Part shown: positions 1-11,486 of the stretch, one piece after another | Position numbering within the stretch: position 1 is the stretch's first letter | Layout of the letters: each line of letters starts with the position of its first letter | Made by a program: the position numbers and the translations under genes | NCBI GenBank assembly: GCA_033977485.1 | Contig: CM066994.1 | Coordinates: 23,590,681 to 23,654,680, forward strand | DNA: 64,000 nt | DNA from: Hydrangea macrophylla | Taxonomy: Eukaryota; Streptophyta; Magnoliopsida; Cornales; Hydrangeaceae | Direction: 5' to 3' | The notes under the pieces: generated by a model | What the model was told of the DNA's origin: nothing | What the model saw: only the letters and a program-made list of their open reading frames with translations | Database searches by the model: none

Positions 1-54
1 AATGAATATGGTGAAGTACCCTTTCATGATATTACATAGAGCAATGTTTGAGTT

Positions 55-182
55 ACACTTATCCACATCCAAAAAGTATTGATACTTTGAGGTGGACTAA
101 TGAGAAGAGAGATAGAGACTGTCAGTCTCTTCTCATTGATCCACCTCAACGTGTGAATACTTTTTAGATATAGATGAGTGTG
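55..182. mobile_element. Short hairpin MITE
   Basis: Two arms of about 57 bp are imperfect inverted copies. The left arm carries 'aaaaagtattgatactttga' and 'gaggtgga'. The right arm repeats these in reverse complement around a centre near 120. There is no coding capacity. No clean target duplication was found, so the superfamily is unassigned. Confidence 0.55.
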
Positions 183-909
183 CCCCTAACATTATTGTAT
201 TATATATGTGGTGTTTAGGGTAGCTTTTCATTACAAAAGTCCATTTTAATAGTCTATACATTAAGCAAGATCTTACTATCACACCATCAAGGATACAATT
301 TAAATTCATAGCATTGCTTAGATATCCTACCAAATTCAATAGGTATGCGATAGAATAATCACTTTTTAGAATAAAAGATTTTTGTAAATGTACTAATTGA
401 AGCTATAAAAAAAAAATACATATTAAAATATATATTTTTACCTTAAAAAATTAAATTTTATTAAAGCTATAAAAAGATAATCTAATCAGACGTAATGTAA
501 ACAATCACTCATAAGTGAGTATTTGTCTCAAAAAAGCTCCTAAAACATATTTTCCAATAGAAATAGGATTACATACATTTTATCCCCTATGATTAGAACC
601 ATTTTTGCTATACCTCCAATGGTTCAGAAGTTGATGCTTAATTAACCCTTATAGACTATAGTTGTGACTGAAATGAATGTGTGAAGGTTTTCGTCAAAAC
701 TCACAAAAAACACATATGACCCCCTATTGTTAGATCCATTTTCGTTAGTTACAATTTTTTTTCATGGTAGTTACAAATTTTCTCTTCAAATTATGTAACA
801 CGTGGCTACACTACAGTCTCACATTTATGTCTCTTATGCAAGCATGGTGCGTGCAAACCAGTAGCGCCCCACAAAAATTTTGTCTCAATTAAAGACAAAG
901 AGGTAATTA

Positions 910-1085
910 AGGATGGGTAATACTTGAGACACACTCAAAGACATAATTTTTGGGATACAAGCCAGGAGATGTGCCTATCTCTCATGTGCCACTATAGAGT
1001 CCAGTGATATCGAGAGATATAAATACATCTTTTAGATTGTGTCCTAAAAATTATATCTTTAATTGTCTCCCAATCTTTTACTCAT
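910..1085. mobile_element. Degenerate inverted-repeat MITE
   Basis: The left arm ('gggtaatacttgagacacac', then 'gacataatttttgggataca') pairs imperfectly with the right arm ending near 'ttttactcattaag'. Arms are about 70 bp and the element about 175 bp, non-coding. It lies upstream of the SnRK1 beta start codon, within about 0.8 kb, so it may form part of the promoter or a 5' UTR intron. Confidence 0.4.
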
Positions 1086-1459
1086 TAAGGACTGGGTGAG
1101 AACTTTTCTGTCAGTTGTATGGCTAGCTAGAATTGGACCACTGTAAGAACTGCAGAGAAATTTTTATGGAAAGTGTCTTTGGTAAGTACAGCATTCCATT
1201 TTTAACCACTACCATTAGTCCACCAAGAGGGATCTTCCAAACTCATTGGAGAATAAAAATCACTTTTCTTTTTTCAAGCTACTTTTTTTTTTTTTTTTTT
1301 ATTTATGTAGAGAGAGAAATAAATTTATGAAGAGAGAGAAGACAAATAAAGCTTTCCTTCAATCAACACAAAGCTGCAAAAACCATGTTACCTGACTCCT
1401 CAGTTAATTCTGGACTGCTTGCTTTATTGAGTCTCTGCAATTTTTGGGTATTTTCTTTT

Positions 1460-1631
1460 TGGACTGCACTTCAGTGCAGTAAAAACAGTCCAGTTGGTGC
1501 TGTTCTCCTCACAATTAAACAGTAAAACTGCTTTTGCAAAAGCAATTTTTAAAAAACTGCCCAATTTTACTGTTCACCTGTGAGGAGAACAGCACAACTG
1601 GACAGTTTTAACTGCACTGAAGTGCAGTCCA
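1460..1631. mobile_element. MITE with 50-bp TIRs (hAT-like)
   Basis: Terminal inverted repeats begin 'tggactgcacttcagtgcag' and extend about 50 bp with few mismatches. The element is 172 bp and flanked by 'ttctttt' on both sides (1453-1459 and 1632-1638), consistent with a 7-8 bp duplication. It lies 110 bp before the SnRK1 beta start codon, in its promoter or 5' UTR intron. Confidence 0.7.
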
Positions 1632-1741
1632 TTCTTTTTCATATACACTCTTAGATTTGATTTGTTCATTTTTTTTTATTTTTTTTGTTACTTTAATCAC
1701 TATATATGATCATATTTGAAGTGGGTTTCATATAATTGCAG

Positions 1742-1743
1742 TA
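1742..1743 (+). promoter_or_regulatory. Probable 5' UTR intron acceptor before the SnRK1 beta ATG
   Basis: A T-rich stretch ending 'tataattgcag' (AG at 1740-1741) sits two bases before the start codon. Plant SnRK1 beta genes commonly have an intron in the 5' leader. The matching donor was not identified. Confidence 0.4.
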
Positions 1744-1980
1744 ATGGGTAATGTTGGTGGCAAGAAATTGGATGAATCTGGCCCCTCTAGAACCAAGAAT
1801 GAGGAGGAAGAGGAATACATGGACTGTGTTCATGGGGGGGCGCACGTTAGCTATCATGCGCCTGGTCCATTTCCAGAGTCCATTGTTCAGGCCCCTCCTC
1901 ATAGTCCTTGGGCTTACCAGTCACATTTGATGTTCACTCCACAGGTCAGGTTTTGCTATACAAGTGTGTGTGTGTGTGTG

Positions 1981-2014
<34 letters not shown>

Positions 2015-5000
2015 ATTATGTACTTGTTTAGAGGAAAGGGTTTTTAGAATATTCTTAATTGCTGCATGTTTTTGGGGAATTTGGTAGTAATTACAGGGAA
2101 ATCAAGTTTTGGATTTCATTTGGGCTAATTTTATTGGACTTGTGTGTTCAAAGCATATATGTTCTCTTTGATACTCACTATTTGTTTGATGAAAGTCCAA
2201 AGGGACAATCTATTTTCCAATTTTTCAGAGTGCAATTTTGTTCATCACAACCACGCTGATTCTATTTTATCTTTATTTTATCCCTGTTTCAGTAACACAA
2301 TTACTAAATAGGACACATATCATATCATCATGGTGATGGTAGATGAGCAAAAATGCACTCTATTTTTAGTCCTTGAATGAAATTTGTATAATGTGAAGGG
2401 GGTATGAAGATGCTTCTACTTTGTGGGCATTATGCTTGATTTATATTTTATGTGTCTCCTAGATAGGCTCGTTTGAGTCATGGATTTAGTTGAGGGTAGG
2501 GCAAGAAAACACAATGAAAATTTTATTATTATTTTTTAGTTGGTAAGGAAAACCGAGAGAAAAATAAGAACGAAATGAGCATAATGATGATAAATAAAGA
2601 TTTACTACAAAATATGTCATTGAAGTCAATTTGGTCCATGTCACATTTTAGTCTTTATAGTTTCAATTGCATCAATTTGTTCACTGTTGTTTTAAATTAA
2701 TGAGTGCCGATAAAATCACATTCATTTTTTAATTAGGACACCTAAGCTTAAGTTAAAAAATTAGTTTTTTACCTTTTACTTTATTAGTAAGAGCACCTCA
2801 CTTATTTTACTACATATTACATTTTACGAATAAACTTAAACAACCCAACTGATAAAAATCAGTGCAAAATAAATTTGAACCACCCCCAACTGACAAAATC
2901 AGTACAACACAGTTCTCGACATACATAACTTAAATCCAAATCCACATCCAAAGAAAATTTGAACTCACTCATAGCCATAGCAACTAAGGAGATCAACTGA
3001 ATCAAGCATGGTATGACGGCAATATAACCGTGAAAAACCAAGAACTTGAACCATAGCATGATATTCAATAATACACCATCAGCTCTTGGAACCTGCATGA
3101 AGACTGAATATTATTGTATTCTAATAACTTAAATTAACTTAAAAGTCAGAACTGAATAAAACATAGAATAAAAATAAAAATATATATTAGAGAGCTAAAA
3201 TAAATTAATATTGAGATGATCGCTTCATACTTGCAAAGATTCAGATACATCTCATCACCATTTGCTTTTCTCAACATTTCTCTCAACTATGTAGAGTACA
3301 AGATAGAACATTGTTCTATCTTGTACTCTACATAGTTGAGAGAAATGTTGAGAAAAAACAAATAGTGATGAGAAGGATCTGAATCTTTACAAGCATGAAC
3401 AGATTGCCTCAATATTAATTTGTTTTATGTCACGACCCAAGTCTAGCTCAGTAAGATATTGTCTGCTTTGGGCTTAAACCCGCACGGATTTGTTCTTGGG
3501 TCACTACTCAAAAGGCCTCTTACTAGGGAGACTTGGAACCACACATATATAGCACATTACTTTTCCACACTCAGGCGATGTAGGACGAACTTCCCATAGT
3601 GTGTAGCCTGCCAGCACTTACTGTAGCCACAAAGGCACCTACAGCAGCCCGCCCACAGCACCAGGGTCGTTACATTTCACCCCCCTTAGGGCCCAACGTC
3701 CACGTTGGTACACTTCCGGCTGGGTCTAGCTCTGATACCAAACTGTCACGACCCAAGTCTCGCTCAGTAAGATATTGTCCGCTTTGGGCCCAAACCCGCA
3801 CGGATTTGTTCTTGGGTCACTGCCAAAAAGGCCTCTTACTTGGGAGACTTAGAACCACACATATATAGCACATTACTTTTCCACACCCAGGCGATGTGGG
3901 ACGAACTTCCCATAGTGTGTAGCCTGCCAGCACTCACTGCAGCCACAAAGGCACCTACAGCAGCCCGCCCACAGCACCAGGGTCGTTACATTTCACCCCC
4001 CTTAGGGCCCAACGTCCACGTTGGTACACTTCCGGCTGGGTCTAGCTCTGATACCAAACTGTCACGACCCAAGTCTCGCTCAGTAAGATATTGTCCGCTT
4101 TGGGCCCAAACCCGCACGGATTTGTTCTTGGGTCACTGCCAAAAAGGCCTCTTACTAGGGAGACTTAGAACCACACATATATAGCACATTACTTTTCCAC
4201 ACCCAGGCGATGTGGGACGAACTTCCCATAGTGTGTAGCCTGCTAGCACTTACTGCAGCCACAAAGGCACCTACAGCAGCCCGCCCACAGCACCAGGGTC
4301 GTTACATTTTAGCTCTCTAATATTTTTTTTAATTCTATGTTCTATTCAGTCCTGACTTTTAAGTTAATTCAAGTTATTAGAATATAATAATATTCAATCT
4401 TCGTGCTGGTTACAAGAACAGGTAGTGTATAATTGAATATCATGCTATGGTTCAAGTTCTTGATTTTTCACAGTTATATTGCTTTCATACCAGTGTTAAT
4501 GCTTGATTCTGTTGATCTCCTTAGTTGCTATGGCTATGAGGGAGTTCAGATATTTCTTGGAGGTCGGTTTGGATTTAAGTTGTGTATGTCGAAAACTGTG
4601 TTGCACTGATTTTTGTCAATTGAGGATGGTTCAAGTTTATTTTGCACTGTTTTTGTCAATTGGGGTGGTTTAAGTTTATTTGTAAAATATAACATGTAGT
4701 AAAATTAGTGGGAGCCCTTACTAATTAAAGTTAAAAGGTAAAAAAAAAAAAAATTAATTTTTTAAATTAAAATTAGGTGCCTTAATTAAAAAATTAATGT
4801 GTCTTTATCCGCACTCTTTTTTATTTTTGGCGTTATTTAAGCCCGGAGCAAAATATGAGGAAATAATATTCCTTCTTGTTTCCTTTCCTTTTCCTTCTCC
4901 TCTTCCTTATTTATATCAGGAATGAAAAAGAACACAAGTCTTTGTTAGTTAGTGAGGGAAAGGAAACACAGTAGAAACACTTTTTTGTTTGTTTAATTAG

Positions 5001-8000
5001 GAAACAATGTTGAAAAGAGGAGAGAAACGAAAATAGGTGATTATATGAAATAATTTTGAATTTGTCACTTTTCTTGTATTTATATTATATTTTGAAATTT
5101 GTGATTTTTAGTGCTATTTACTCATGAGGAAAACTCTACGGAGAACACTAGGAAAAAAGTTTTTCTTTCTAGTTTTCCTTTCTTTTTTTCTTTTTTTCCA
5201 TTTCCTTCTGTAATTCTACTACCAAACAATGCCCAAGAGGGTTTGAATTGAATTTTGGACATGTAAGCAAATGTGCTTCCTTTGAAGGACTTGGGTTTTC
5301 TGTGGAATTTGGAAGCATAAGTGGAACTTTCTACGAAAGTATTCAGAGGCTATTTGCCACGGTGTAGAACCGGTTCAGTGGTTCACAAGTAAATTAATTG
5401 TACACATTCAAGTGTTTGATAGAGGCCTTTTATGTGCCTGTGAGTATGTGCTCAACCTAAATTACTTCGTAAATCTGATTCTTTATCAAACAAACGTGAT
5501 GTTAGTTTTCATTAGAGCAGTACATTAATATGAGTGGAATTGAACCATGTTCTATTATGTGCAGTGGCAGAGCCACCTTGGGTCCAGGGGGCATGTACCT
5601 CCCTCAATTTTTACAATTTATAATTTTACCCTATGTATTTGGTATTATATGCATTTGTGCCCCTCTAAAATTTTTAATTCACCCTTGTAAACTTAGAAAT
5701 ATCACTTTGATCCTTCAACTTTTCTAACTTTCACCCAAATTAACATCTTATTTACTCAATTAGTTTCAAATATTTAATCCCTTATAGATACCCTTTAGAA
5801 TATATAAAGGATTATTCGTTTTATAAGATTAAACCAGTTTATTAAAAAAAACACAAATTTTTTTTTTTTTTGAAAGAATCGTGTAGAGATTTGTTTGTCT
5901 GTTTCTAATTATGTTTACTATTCAACCCACTATATGGAATCCGTGAACAACTACACAATTTTTAAAACTCTAAAAATCCAAAATTATAATATCTCTTACC
6001 AAAAAAAAATCGGATGGGGGCGCTACCACCTAAGATAAAAATCCTGGCTCTGCACCTAAATATGTGTATCCCCAAACGGGCCGTGAGTCTTCATTTCTGT
6101 ATACAGTTTCCTGCGATTCCTTCACAAAGGCCTGATGAGCTGATGCATATACAAAGTATTGAATCAATACAAAATACAAAAGAGTGTATGCTTTCTGAGA
6201 ATGGAATATCAACAATGATCACTTGGAGCCATGATGGAGAGCAAGTAGCTGTGGAGGGCTCATGGGATAATTGGAAAAAAAGGTCCAAAAATCTTTATTT
6301 TCAGTTCCTTAACTCTTTCACATTTTCTCAAAACACTTATGCTGTTAATAGGAGACATGTTTGGACTAAAAAGAAAAAAAAAACTTCAAAATGCTTTGTA
6401 TCAGAGAATTCTTGCAGAGATCATCTGGGAAAGATTTCAGTATCATGAAGGTGCTTCAATCGGGTGTTTACCAGTATCGATTTATCATTGATGGAATTTC
6501 GATGTGTGATCCAGATTTGCCACGACAGCGTGATGATATGGGAAATATGTTCAACATTTTGGATTTGCAGGCAAGTTTTTTTTTTTTTTTTAATCCCTTT
6601 TAACTTGGAATATCATTCAATGAGGAAATTAGTGAATGTTTGTGTTTTAATTATGAAACTTAGGCCATGTTTGATAACCATATTAAGTAGTATGAAAATT
6701 TCCAGTAACTTACATACTTTCAGTGTGTTTGTTAGTGTATAAGGGCTCACCACTTAACTGGAAAAAGTAGCCGAAAACATACTGAAAAGTGAAAACTGTG
6801 GGTAAAATTGAAAAGTTCTACGAAAAACTTTATAGTAAACGGTTAATTTCATTACTATAAATTCAGTAAGCTTGAAATTTTCGGTACTTAATTTTTAGTT
6901 TTATCAAAGAGGACTAAGAGCAACTCTAAACCTAGGAACCAAAGGGGTATCCAAAACCAAAAGATGTCGAAATGGCTCATGTCATCCCAAAAACTGTACT
7001 CCAAAGGGGATATCCAAAAGTGGAACCATTTTGGATCTCATGGTTTGAGTATCCAAACGTGTAGTCTTTCGAGATGTTAGTATTTTTGTGGGTTATGGGT
7101 CACCCACATAATCTATGGACCGGGTCCAACGGGTTTAGCTTAGGGTCCAAGAAATCCTATGTGGATTATAACTTGGAATCTAGGGCATGTATATGTGTGT
7201 GTTTATTTATATGTGTATAACACACAAACACAACTCTCTACACACAACAAAAAAGTCTCCCTCTCTCTCTCTCTTCGGGTTACTCTCTCTCTCTAGTCAA
7301 ATCACACTAGGGCTTGGGATTTAGCACGTGGATACAACGGGGGTGTCTCTAGTAGGCATTCTCACGACCCGTTCGAAGCACAAGAGCGTACACGGAAGCA
7401 CTAAAGAGTAGTAGTTTGTGGGTATTATCGTCGGGCTCGTAACAACCTATGAAGCATGGACACTCCATTTTGGGTGCCGTTTGCGTTTCTGACACTCCGC
7501 GGACACGGACACGCGTCGGACACGCCGGGACACGTACGGGACACGCCTGGGTAAGTGTCCGAATTAAATTTAATTAAATGTTCATTTCGGACACTCCGCG
7601 GACACTCCAAGACACGGCAGGACACGCCGAGGACACGCCCGAGACACGGCGTGATAGTTTTTTTTATTTTTTTTTATTTTTTTTTGAGATCCGGTGGTAG
7701 TTTTAGGATATGTTTTTCTTGGGGGGGTCCAAATGAAATATAGAGAAACAAAAGAATATATAAGGTCTTATATCAACCCTAGCCTCTTAAACCAACCAGG
7801 CTGCTGAGAGACTGACACTGTGTTTGGATTGAGAGAACTGGAGAGAAGAGAAGAGAAACTCATTAAGAGAAGAGTAAGAGAAGAGAAGAGAAGAGAAAGT
7901 ATGGCTATGCCTAACTTGTTTGGATAGAGAGAGGAGAAGAGAAGAGAAGAGAAGAGAAACATAACATTCTCCTGTTTGTTTAACTCTCATAAGAGAAGAG

Positions 8001-10480
8001 AAGAGAAGTGTTTCACATCAATTTACTATTTTATCCTCCCATATAAATTAAACTAAACTGGTATGTTTGAAATATAAAAAAACATTTAGGGATGTAATGG
8101 TCTTTGTAAAAATATTTTATTATCAATCTCTTCTCTTCTCTCCTCAATCTCTCCAATTTGGAGAGAACCAAATTTGGGCTCTTTTTCTCCTCCCTTTCTC
8201 TCCAGTTCTCTCCATTAAAGTTCTCTTCTCTCCCAACTTAACTATCCAAACGAGAGAACTGGAGAGAAAGTGGTTCTCTTCCTCTTCTCTTCTCTCCAGT
8301 TCTCTCAATCCAAACATAGTGTGAAGAGACTGAGACTTGAGAGGGCTCTTTCATCCAACGAGGCTGCTGAGAGAGAGGGCTCCGGCGAAGGCGAGGGGTC
8401 CGGCGAAGGCGAGGGCTCCGGCGAGGTCCAGGCGAGGTCGAGGTCGACGGTGAGGGCTCCGGCGAGGTCAGTTCCATTTTTCTTTTTCTTTTTTTTCTTT
8501 TTCCTTTTTTTTTTTTTGTTTTTCTTTTTAGATGTTCACGATTTTTCTTTTTCTTCTTCTTCTTCTTCTTGATCTATTAGTCTCCAATGGTCTTGATGTT
8601 AGGTTTTACAAATTGAATTTTTTTTTTTTTTTTAGGTCAGTATTTGTAGGTCAGTATATTTTAGGTTAGTCTCCAATGGTCACGATTTTTTTTTTAGGTC
8701 AGTATTTGTGCCTTCTTTTTATTTAATGCATCTTTCTTGTGGGTTTGTAATGCTAAAACAATCTTGTTAAGTTGCTACTTGTCTAGTTTCTATGGATATG
8801 CAATATAATGTTGATGTTTAATCCTCCTCTTTTTTATTTTTATATTTTTTTTTTATACTTGAAATTACATTATATTTAAAAATATATTTTTTTATTCGGA
8901 GTATCCCAGCCGTCTCCGTATCCTATTTTTTTGGGATTTGCCGTTTCGCCGTCTCCGTGTCGTATCGTGTCCGTGTCGCGTGTCCGTATCCGTGCTACAT
9001 TGGTAACAACACCACCAAGATGATCCGTGATCGGGTATATTCTGCAAGGTATGTCCTTTACCCGACCCCTATGCTTGTTTGATGCATATTTACAGGAGAG
9101 AAGGTGAGGGGAGCCAAAAAATTTAAGAATATCCTAGCCCTTGATTTTCTATTAAAATAATGGTTAAAGTGAATCAATGGTTGGGGTGTATCAAAATACA
9201 CAAAATATTAAAACTTCTCCTTTTGGCTACTATGGTTGTAGTATATGAGAGTCATCTGAGTATAGCTAAAACACTATTCAGGGATCCAAATTGGTATTTG
9301 GCTACTCAAAATGGCTCCATCATTGGAGATGCTCTTAACATTGTTACTATCTTTAGTTATGTACAGTAGATGGATGTTATTTTCAGCATGGCTTTTATTT
9401 TTCACAAATCCAGAAACCATTTGAGTAAGCTAAACACAGATATCTGTTGAACTTTTGCTTACTCATGAGTTATTGCTCATGCTATACCATTGGGTTCCTT
9501 CAGGATTGTATTTGGTAATAAGAGCCTGTTTGGGAAATCGGTTCTTGGTATACTTTTAAGTGAGACATGGACTCCTATGTAACCAAAAAAGAGCTGCACA
9601 AACATCAAACTATTTGAAATCAGTTCTTTAGTAAACCACAGAACCGGAGTACCACCCAAACAACCTATATATAATTCTCCTGGCAACTTCATTTCTTGTT
9701 ACACACATACATTCAAATATAATAATACACTTGCATTTACTTTATGAAAATGGAAAGAGAAATGACAATCTTAATTGCTGTTCTTTTATCATATGTATCT
9801 GTAGAGATGTTCTAAAAAAACTGTTTAGCTTTTTTTATTGCTGTCTGAATAGGAGATTTTTCTGTAGAGTGTTTGACAATCTCACTGAAAAAAGTAATTT
9901 TCCTGTACAATTATTGGACAATCATGGTCTTTTACAAAAAGTAACAAAAACTTTTTAGCAAAATGAAAATTTTATTGAAGGGTCCAGTTCACCTTTTTAT
10001 TTATTTTTTATTTTTTATTTTCAAAAAAACAACAATTAATTTGCTGAGTTTAAAATTATCTCATTATTCAGCTTTAAAGCGAATTTGATTTTTTTAAAAA
10101 GCGGTAACATGTTGGTTGTCAAAGGGGCACTTATTGGATTGATTGTTGCTATGCAGGATTATGTTCCACAAGTCCTAAACAACATTTTTCATTCTGAATC
10201 TCCTCCTTCCCCTATATCAAGCTATGATAACTCATCCTTCAGCACAGAAGATTTTAATCAAAAAATGCCCGAATTGCCCCTACTACTACAACAAACACTA
10301 GTGGATCATCCATCGTCTTCCCAAAATAGCCCTGTGTCTCCGGAAAAGTCTTCAGCTGCAGTGTTGAACCATCTGTACATTCAGAAAGGGCATAGTGGTC
10401 ATTCTGTGTTAGCTCTTAGTTCTACGCAACGATTTCGCAAAAAATATGTGACATTAGTTCTATACAAGTCTATGAAATAG
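1744..10480 (+). CDS. KINB: SnRK1 (AMPK-type) beta regulatory subunit, 4 exons
   Basis: Scaffold subunit of the plant SnRK1 energy-sensing kinase; it bridges the kinase and gamma subunits. Coding exons: 1744-1944, 6107-6282, 6405-6570, 10157-10480, giving 288 residues, the usual plant beta1/beta2 length. The phases join cleanly (0, 2, 0). Residues 1-67 are a variable N-terminus starting MGNVGG, a likely N-myristoylation site. A CBM48/AMPK1 carbohydrate-binding module spans about 100-181 ([28 protein letters not shown]). The ASC domain, which binds kinase and gamma, lies in exon 4 and ends [10 protein letters not shown]. Residues 157-160 read ISMC where family members usually have a tryptophan (QWR-type). 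Intron 3 uses a GC donor. The 'attgcag' just before the ATG looks like a 5' UTR intron acceptor; the non-coding first exon was not located. Introns 1 and 3 are packed with transposons. The family call is secure; splice sites are inferred from homology and consensus. Confidence 0.93.
1964..2014 (+). repeat. (GT)n microsatellite
   Basis: About 25 GT units with one CG interruption, beginning 20 bp inside intron 1 of the SnRK1 beta gene. Confidence 0.95.
2701..4818. mobile_element. Long-arm foldback element, interrupted by a TRIM
   Basis: A large imperfect palindrome centred at about 3311. The left arm (2701-3310) and right arm (3312-4818) match in reverse complement at both tips (left 'gagtgccgataaaatcacat', right 'gtgtctttatccgcactc'), through the middle, and perfectly at the centre ('agatagaaca' / 'tgttctatct'). 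Removing the nested TRIM at 3428-4306 leaves about 1.25 kb with 0.6-kb arms. It is non-coding and lies wholly in intron 1 of the SnRK1 beta gene. The outer ends are approximate and no target duplication was recognised. Confidence 0.75.
3428..4306 (-). mobile_element. Tandem TRIM retrotransposon, three LTRs
   Basis: Three 247-bp LTRs (3428-3674, 3744-3990, 4060-4306), each TG...CA on this strand, are separated by two 69-bp internal segments (3675-3743, 3991-4059). Each internal segment has 'gctctgatacca', the complement of the tRNA-Met primer site TGGTATCAGAGC, next to one LTR, and a purine tract (complement of 'tttcacccccctta') next to the other, so the element is on the minus strand. It is flanked by a perfect 5-bp duplication 'tttta' (3423-3427, 4307-4311). 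There is no coding capacity. Confidence 0.92.
5562..6058. mobile_element. hAT-like non-autonomous element
   Basis: The left end 'cagtggcagagcca' and right end 'tggctctgcacctaa' form imperfect TIRs. The flanks 'attatgtg' and 'aatatgtg' match at 7 of 8 positions, as expected for an aged 8-bp hAT duplication. Its right end is 48 bp from SnRK1 beta exon 2, so it has replaced the distal part of intron 1, close to the branch-point region. Confidence 0.6.
7447..9002. mobile_element. hAT-like element in SnRK1 beta intron 3
   Basis: Flanked by a perfect 8-bp direct repeat 'gtaacaac' (7439-7446 and 9003-9010). The ends 'ctatgaagcatggacac' and 'cggatccgtgctacattg'-type sequence are imperfect inverted repeats. 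Both subterminal regions are dense in 'ggacac' / 'gtgtcc' motifs. It contains a nested CACTA-like MITE and a G-rich 'ggcgag' repeat near 8380-8470. No transposase ORF was seen. Confidence 0.65.
7816..8321. mobile_element. CACTA-like MITE rich in AGAGA
   Basis: TIRs start 'cactgtgtttggattgagag' (left) and end with the inverted counterpart ('cactatgtttgg...' when reversed). They are flanked by the 3-bp repeat 'tga' (7813-7815, 8322-8324). A CACT terminus plus a 3-bp duplication fits the CACTA superfamily. The interior is made of 'gaagagaagaga' runs. It is nested in the hAT-like element. Confidence 0.6.
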
Positions 10481-10578
10481 GTAAAAAAAAAAAGTTGAAA
10501 TAGTTGTATTGAAATTTTTGGAGTCGTAAATACAATTGCTTTGAGGGGTTAGAACTAAGGTTTGTGTAGATAATTAGA

Positions 10579-10584
10579 AATAAA
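10579..10584 (+). terminator. Candidate poly(A) signal of the SnRK1 beta gene
   Basis: AATAAA about 100 bp after the stop codon, a normal distance for a plant 3' UTR. Plant signals are loose, so this is only a candidate. Confidence 0.35.
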
Positions 10585-10679
10585 AGAGTTTTTGTCATGT
10601 AGAGAATATCTATTTGATGTACATTAAGTTTGGATATGACTAACTTCAAATTTTCAAGCTTCATTCATTTGTTAGCTTG

Positions 10680-11300
10680 ACTCTGGATCCCTAAAAAGTC
10701 AACTCTGGATAACAATATCCTAACCTTTATCTATTTTTTGTTTGTTATATAAAGTGGCTTGGGTGGGTGAATTCAGGCTGAGCATTCTTAGATGGAGAAA
10801 TTGTTCCATATGTGTGATGGTTTTTGTGATCCTTTCATTACTATAGGACTCATGTGGGAGTCATAGACTACTCAAATTACAGTGAAATTCACATTCACCC
10901 GGGTGTGACAGTCATAAGAGATAATTTCTCTTCTTGTTGAGTTGTGAATTTTTGAAACGTGATTGGTCCACATGTGCATTGTCTATCACATTGATCATTC
11001 ATGTGACATAATTGTACCGTGTGCTATGTGCCCATGGAAATTGTTTTAAGTGTTGTCTTTTGGTTTGCAAAATTTGAATTTATTGAGAGAATATTAACCC
11101 TATTTATATGTCAAGCACATGATTTGGTCTTAAGGGTCTCATATCAGCAGCTCATAAGTCACAATGTTTAAAAATTGTGTTTGGTTCACGGAATTAGTGA
11201 GGGAAAGAAATCGAAAACAATTTTTTTATTTATTAGGTTAATAAGGAATTAAGGAATAGGCTGAGAAAAAATATGAAGGAAAAGAAAATATGTTTAGAAA
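10680..11300. other. Intergenic, nothing recognised
   Basis: AT-rich sequence downstream of the SnRK1 beta gene. No ORF, repeat or RNA gene could be supported. Confidence 0.6.
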
Positions 11301-11311
11301 TAGATAAAGAT

Positions 11312-11486
11312 GAGTAATGCTATGCTTCTCAAAAAATTTTTTCCCAAAAGTGCATCCCAAATAATGTGGCGGTCTACTACAGTGGGGACCAGTTGAATTT
11401 TGATTGAAAATTGTTAACCTGATCCTACTGTCACATCATTTGGGATGGACTTTTGAAAATAAAAATTTGGGAACATAACATTACTC
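11312..11486. mobile_element. Mutator-like MITE, GAGTAATGCTA family
   Basis: TIRs begin 'gagtaatgctatg' with about 70 bp of imperfect inverted similarity. A perfect 9-bp duplication 'gataaagat' (11303-11311, 11487-11495) is typical of Mutator-like transposition. A related copy is at 30355-30540. Confidence 0.8.

Larger units (their letters stand above)
6911..9340. mobile_element. Possible larger host element with TAAGAGCA-type termini
   Basis: 'taagagcaactct' near 6911 and its inverted partner ending 'ggagatgctctta' near 9340 resemble short TIRs seen in many plant MITEs. The interior holds the nested element 7447-9002. No target duplication was confirmed. Confidence 0.3.

Noticed and set aside
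1744..2031. 95-codon reading of SnRK1 beta exon 1 through the GT repeat
   Set aside because: The poly-Cys-Val tail is microsatellite translation. The exon ends at a good donor at 1944/1945, and the family sequence resumes at 6107.
3599..4184. ORFs of 89 and 114 codons with repeated peptide
   Set aside because: They are in-frame readings of the TRIM LTRs, not genes.
9477..9692. MITE suggested by 'cctgtttgggaaatcggttc' and an inverted partner
   Set aside because: The inverted match is weak and short, with no target duplication.
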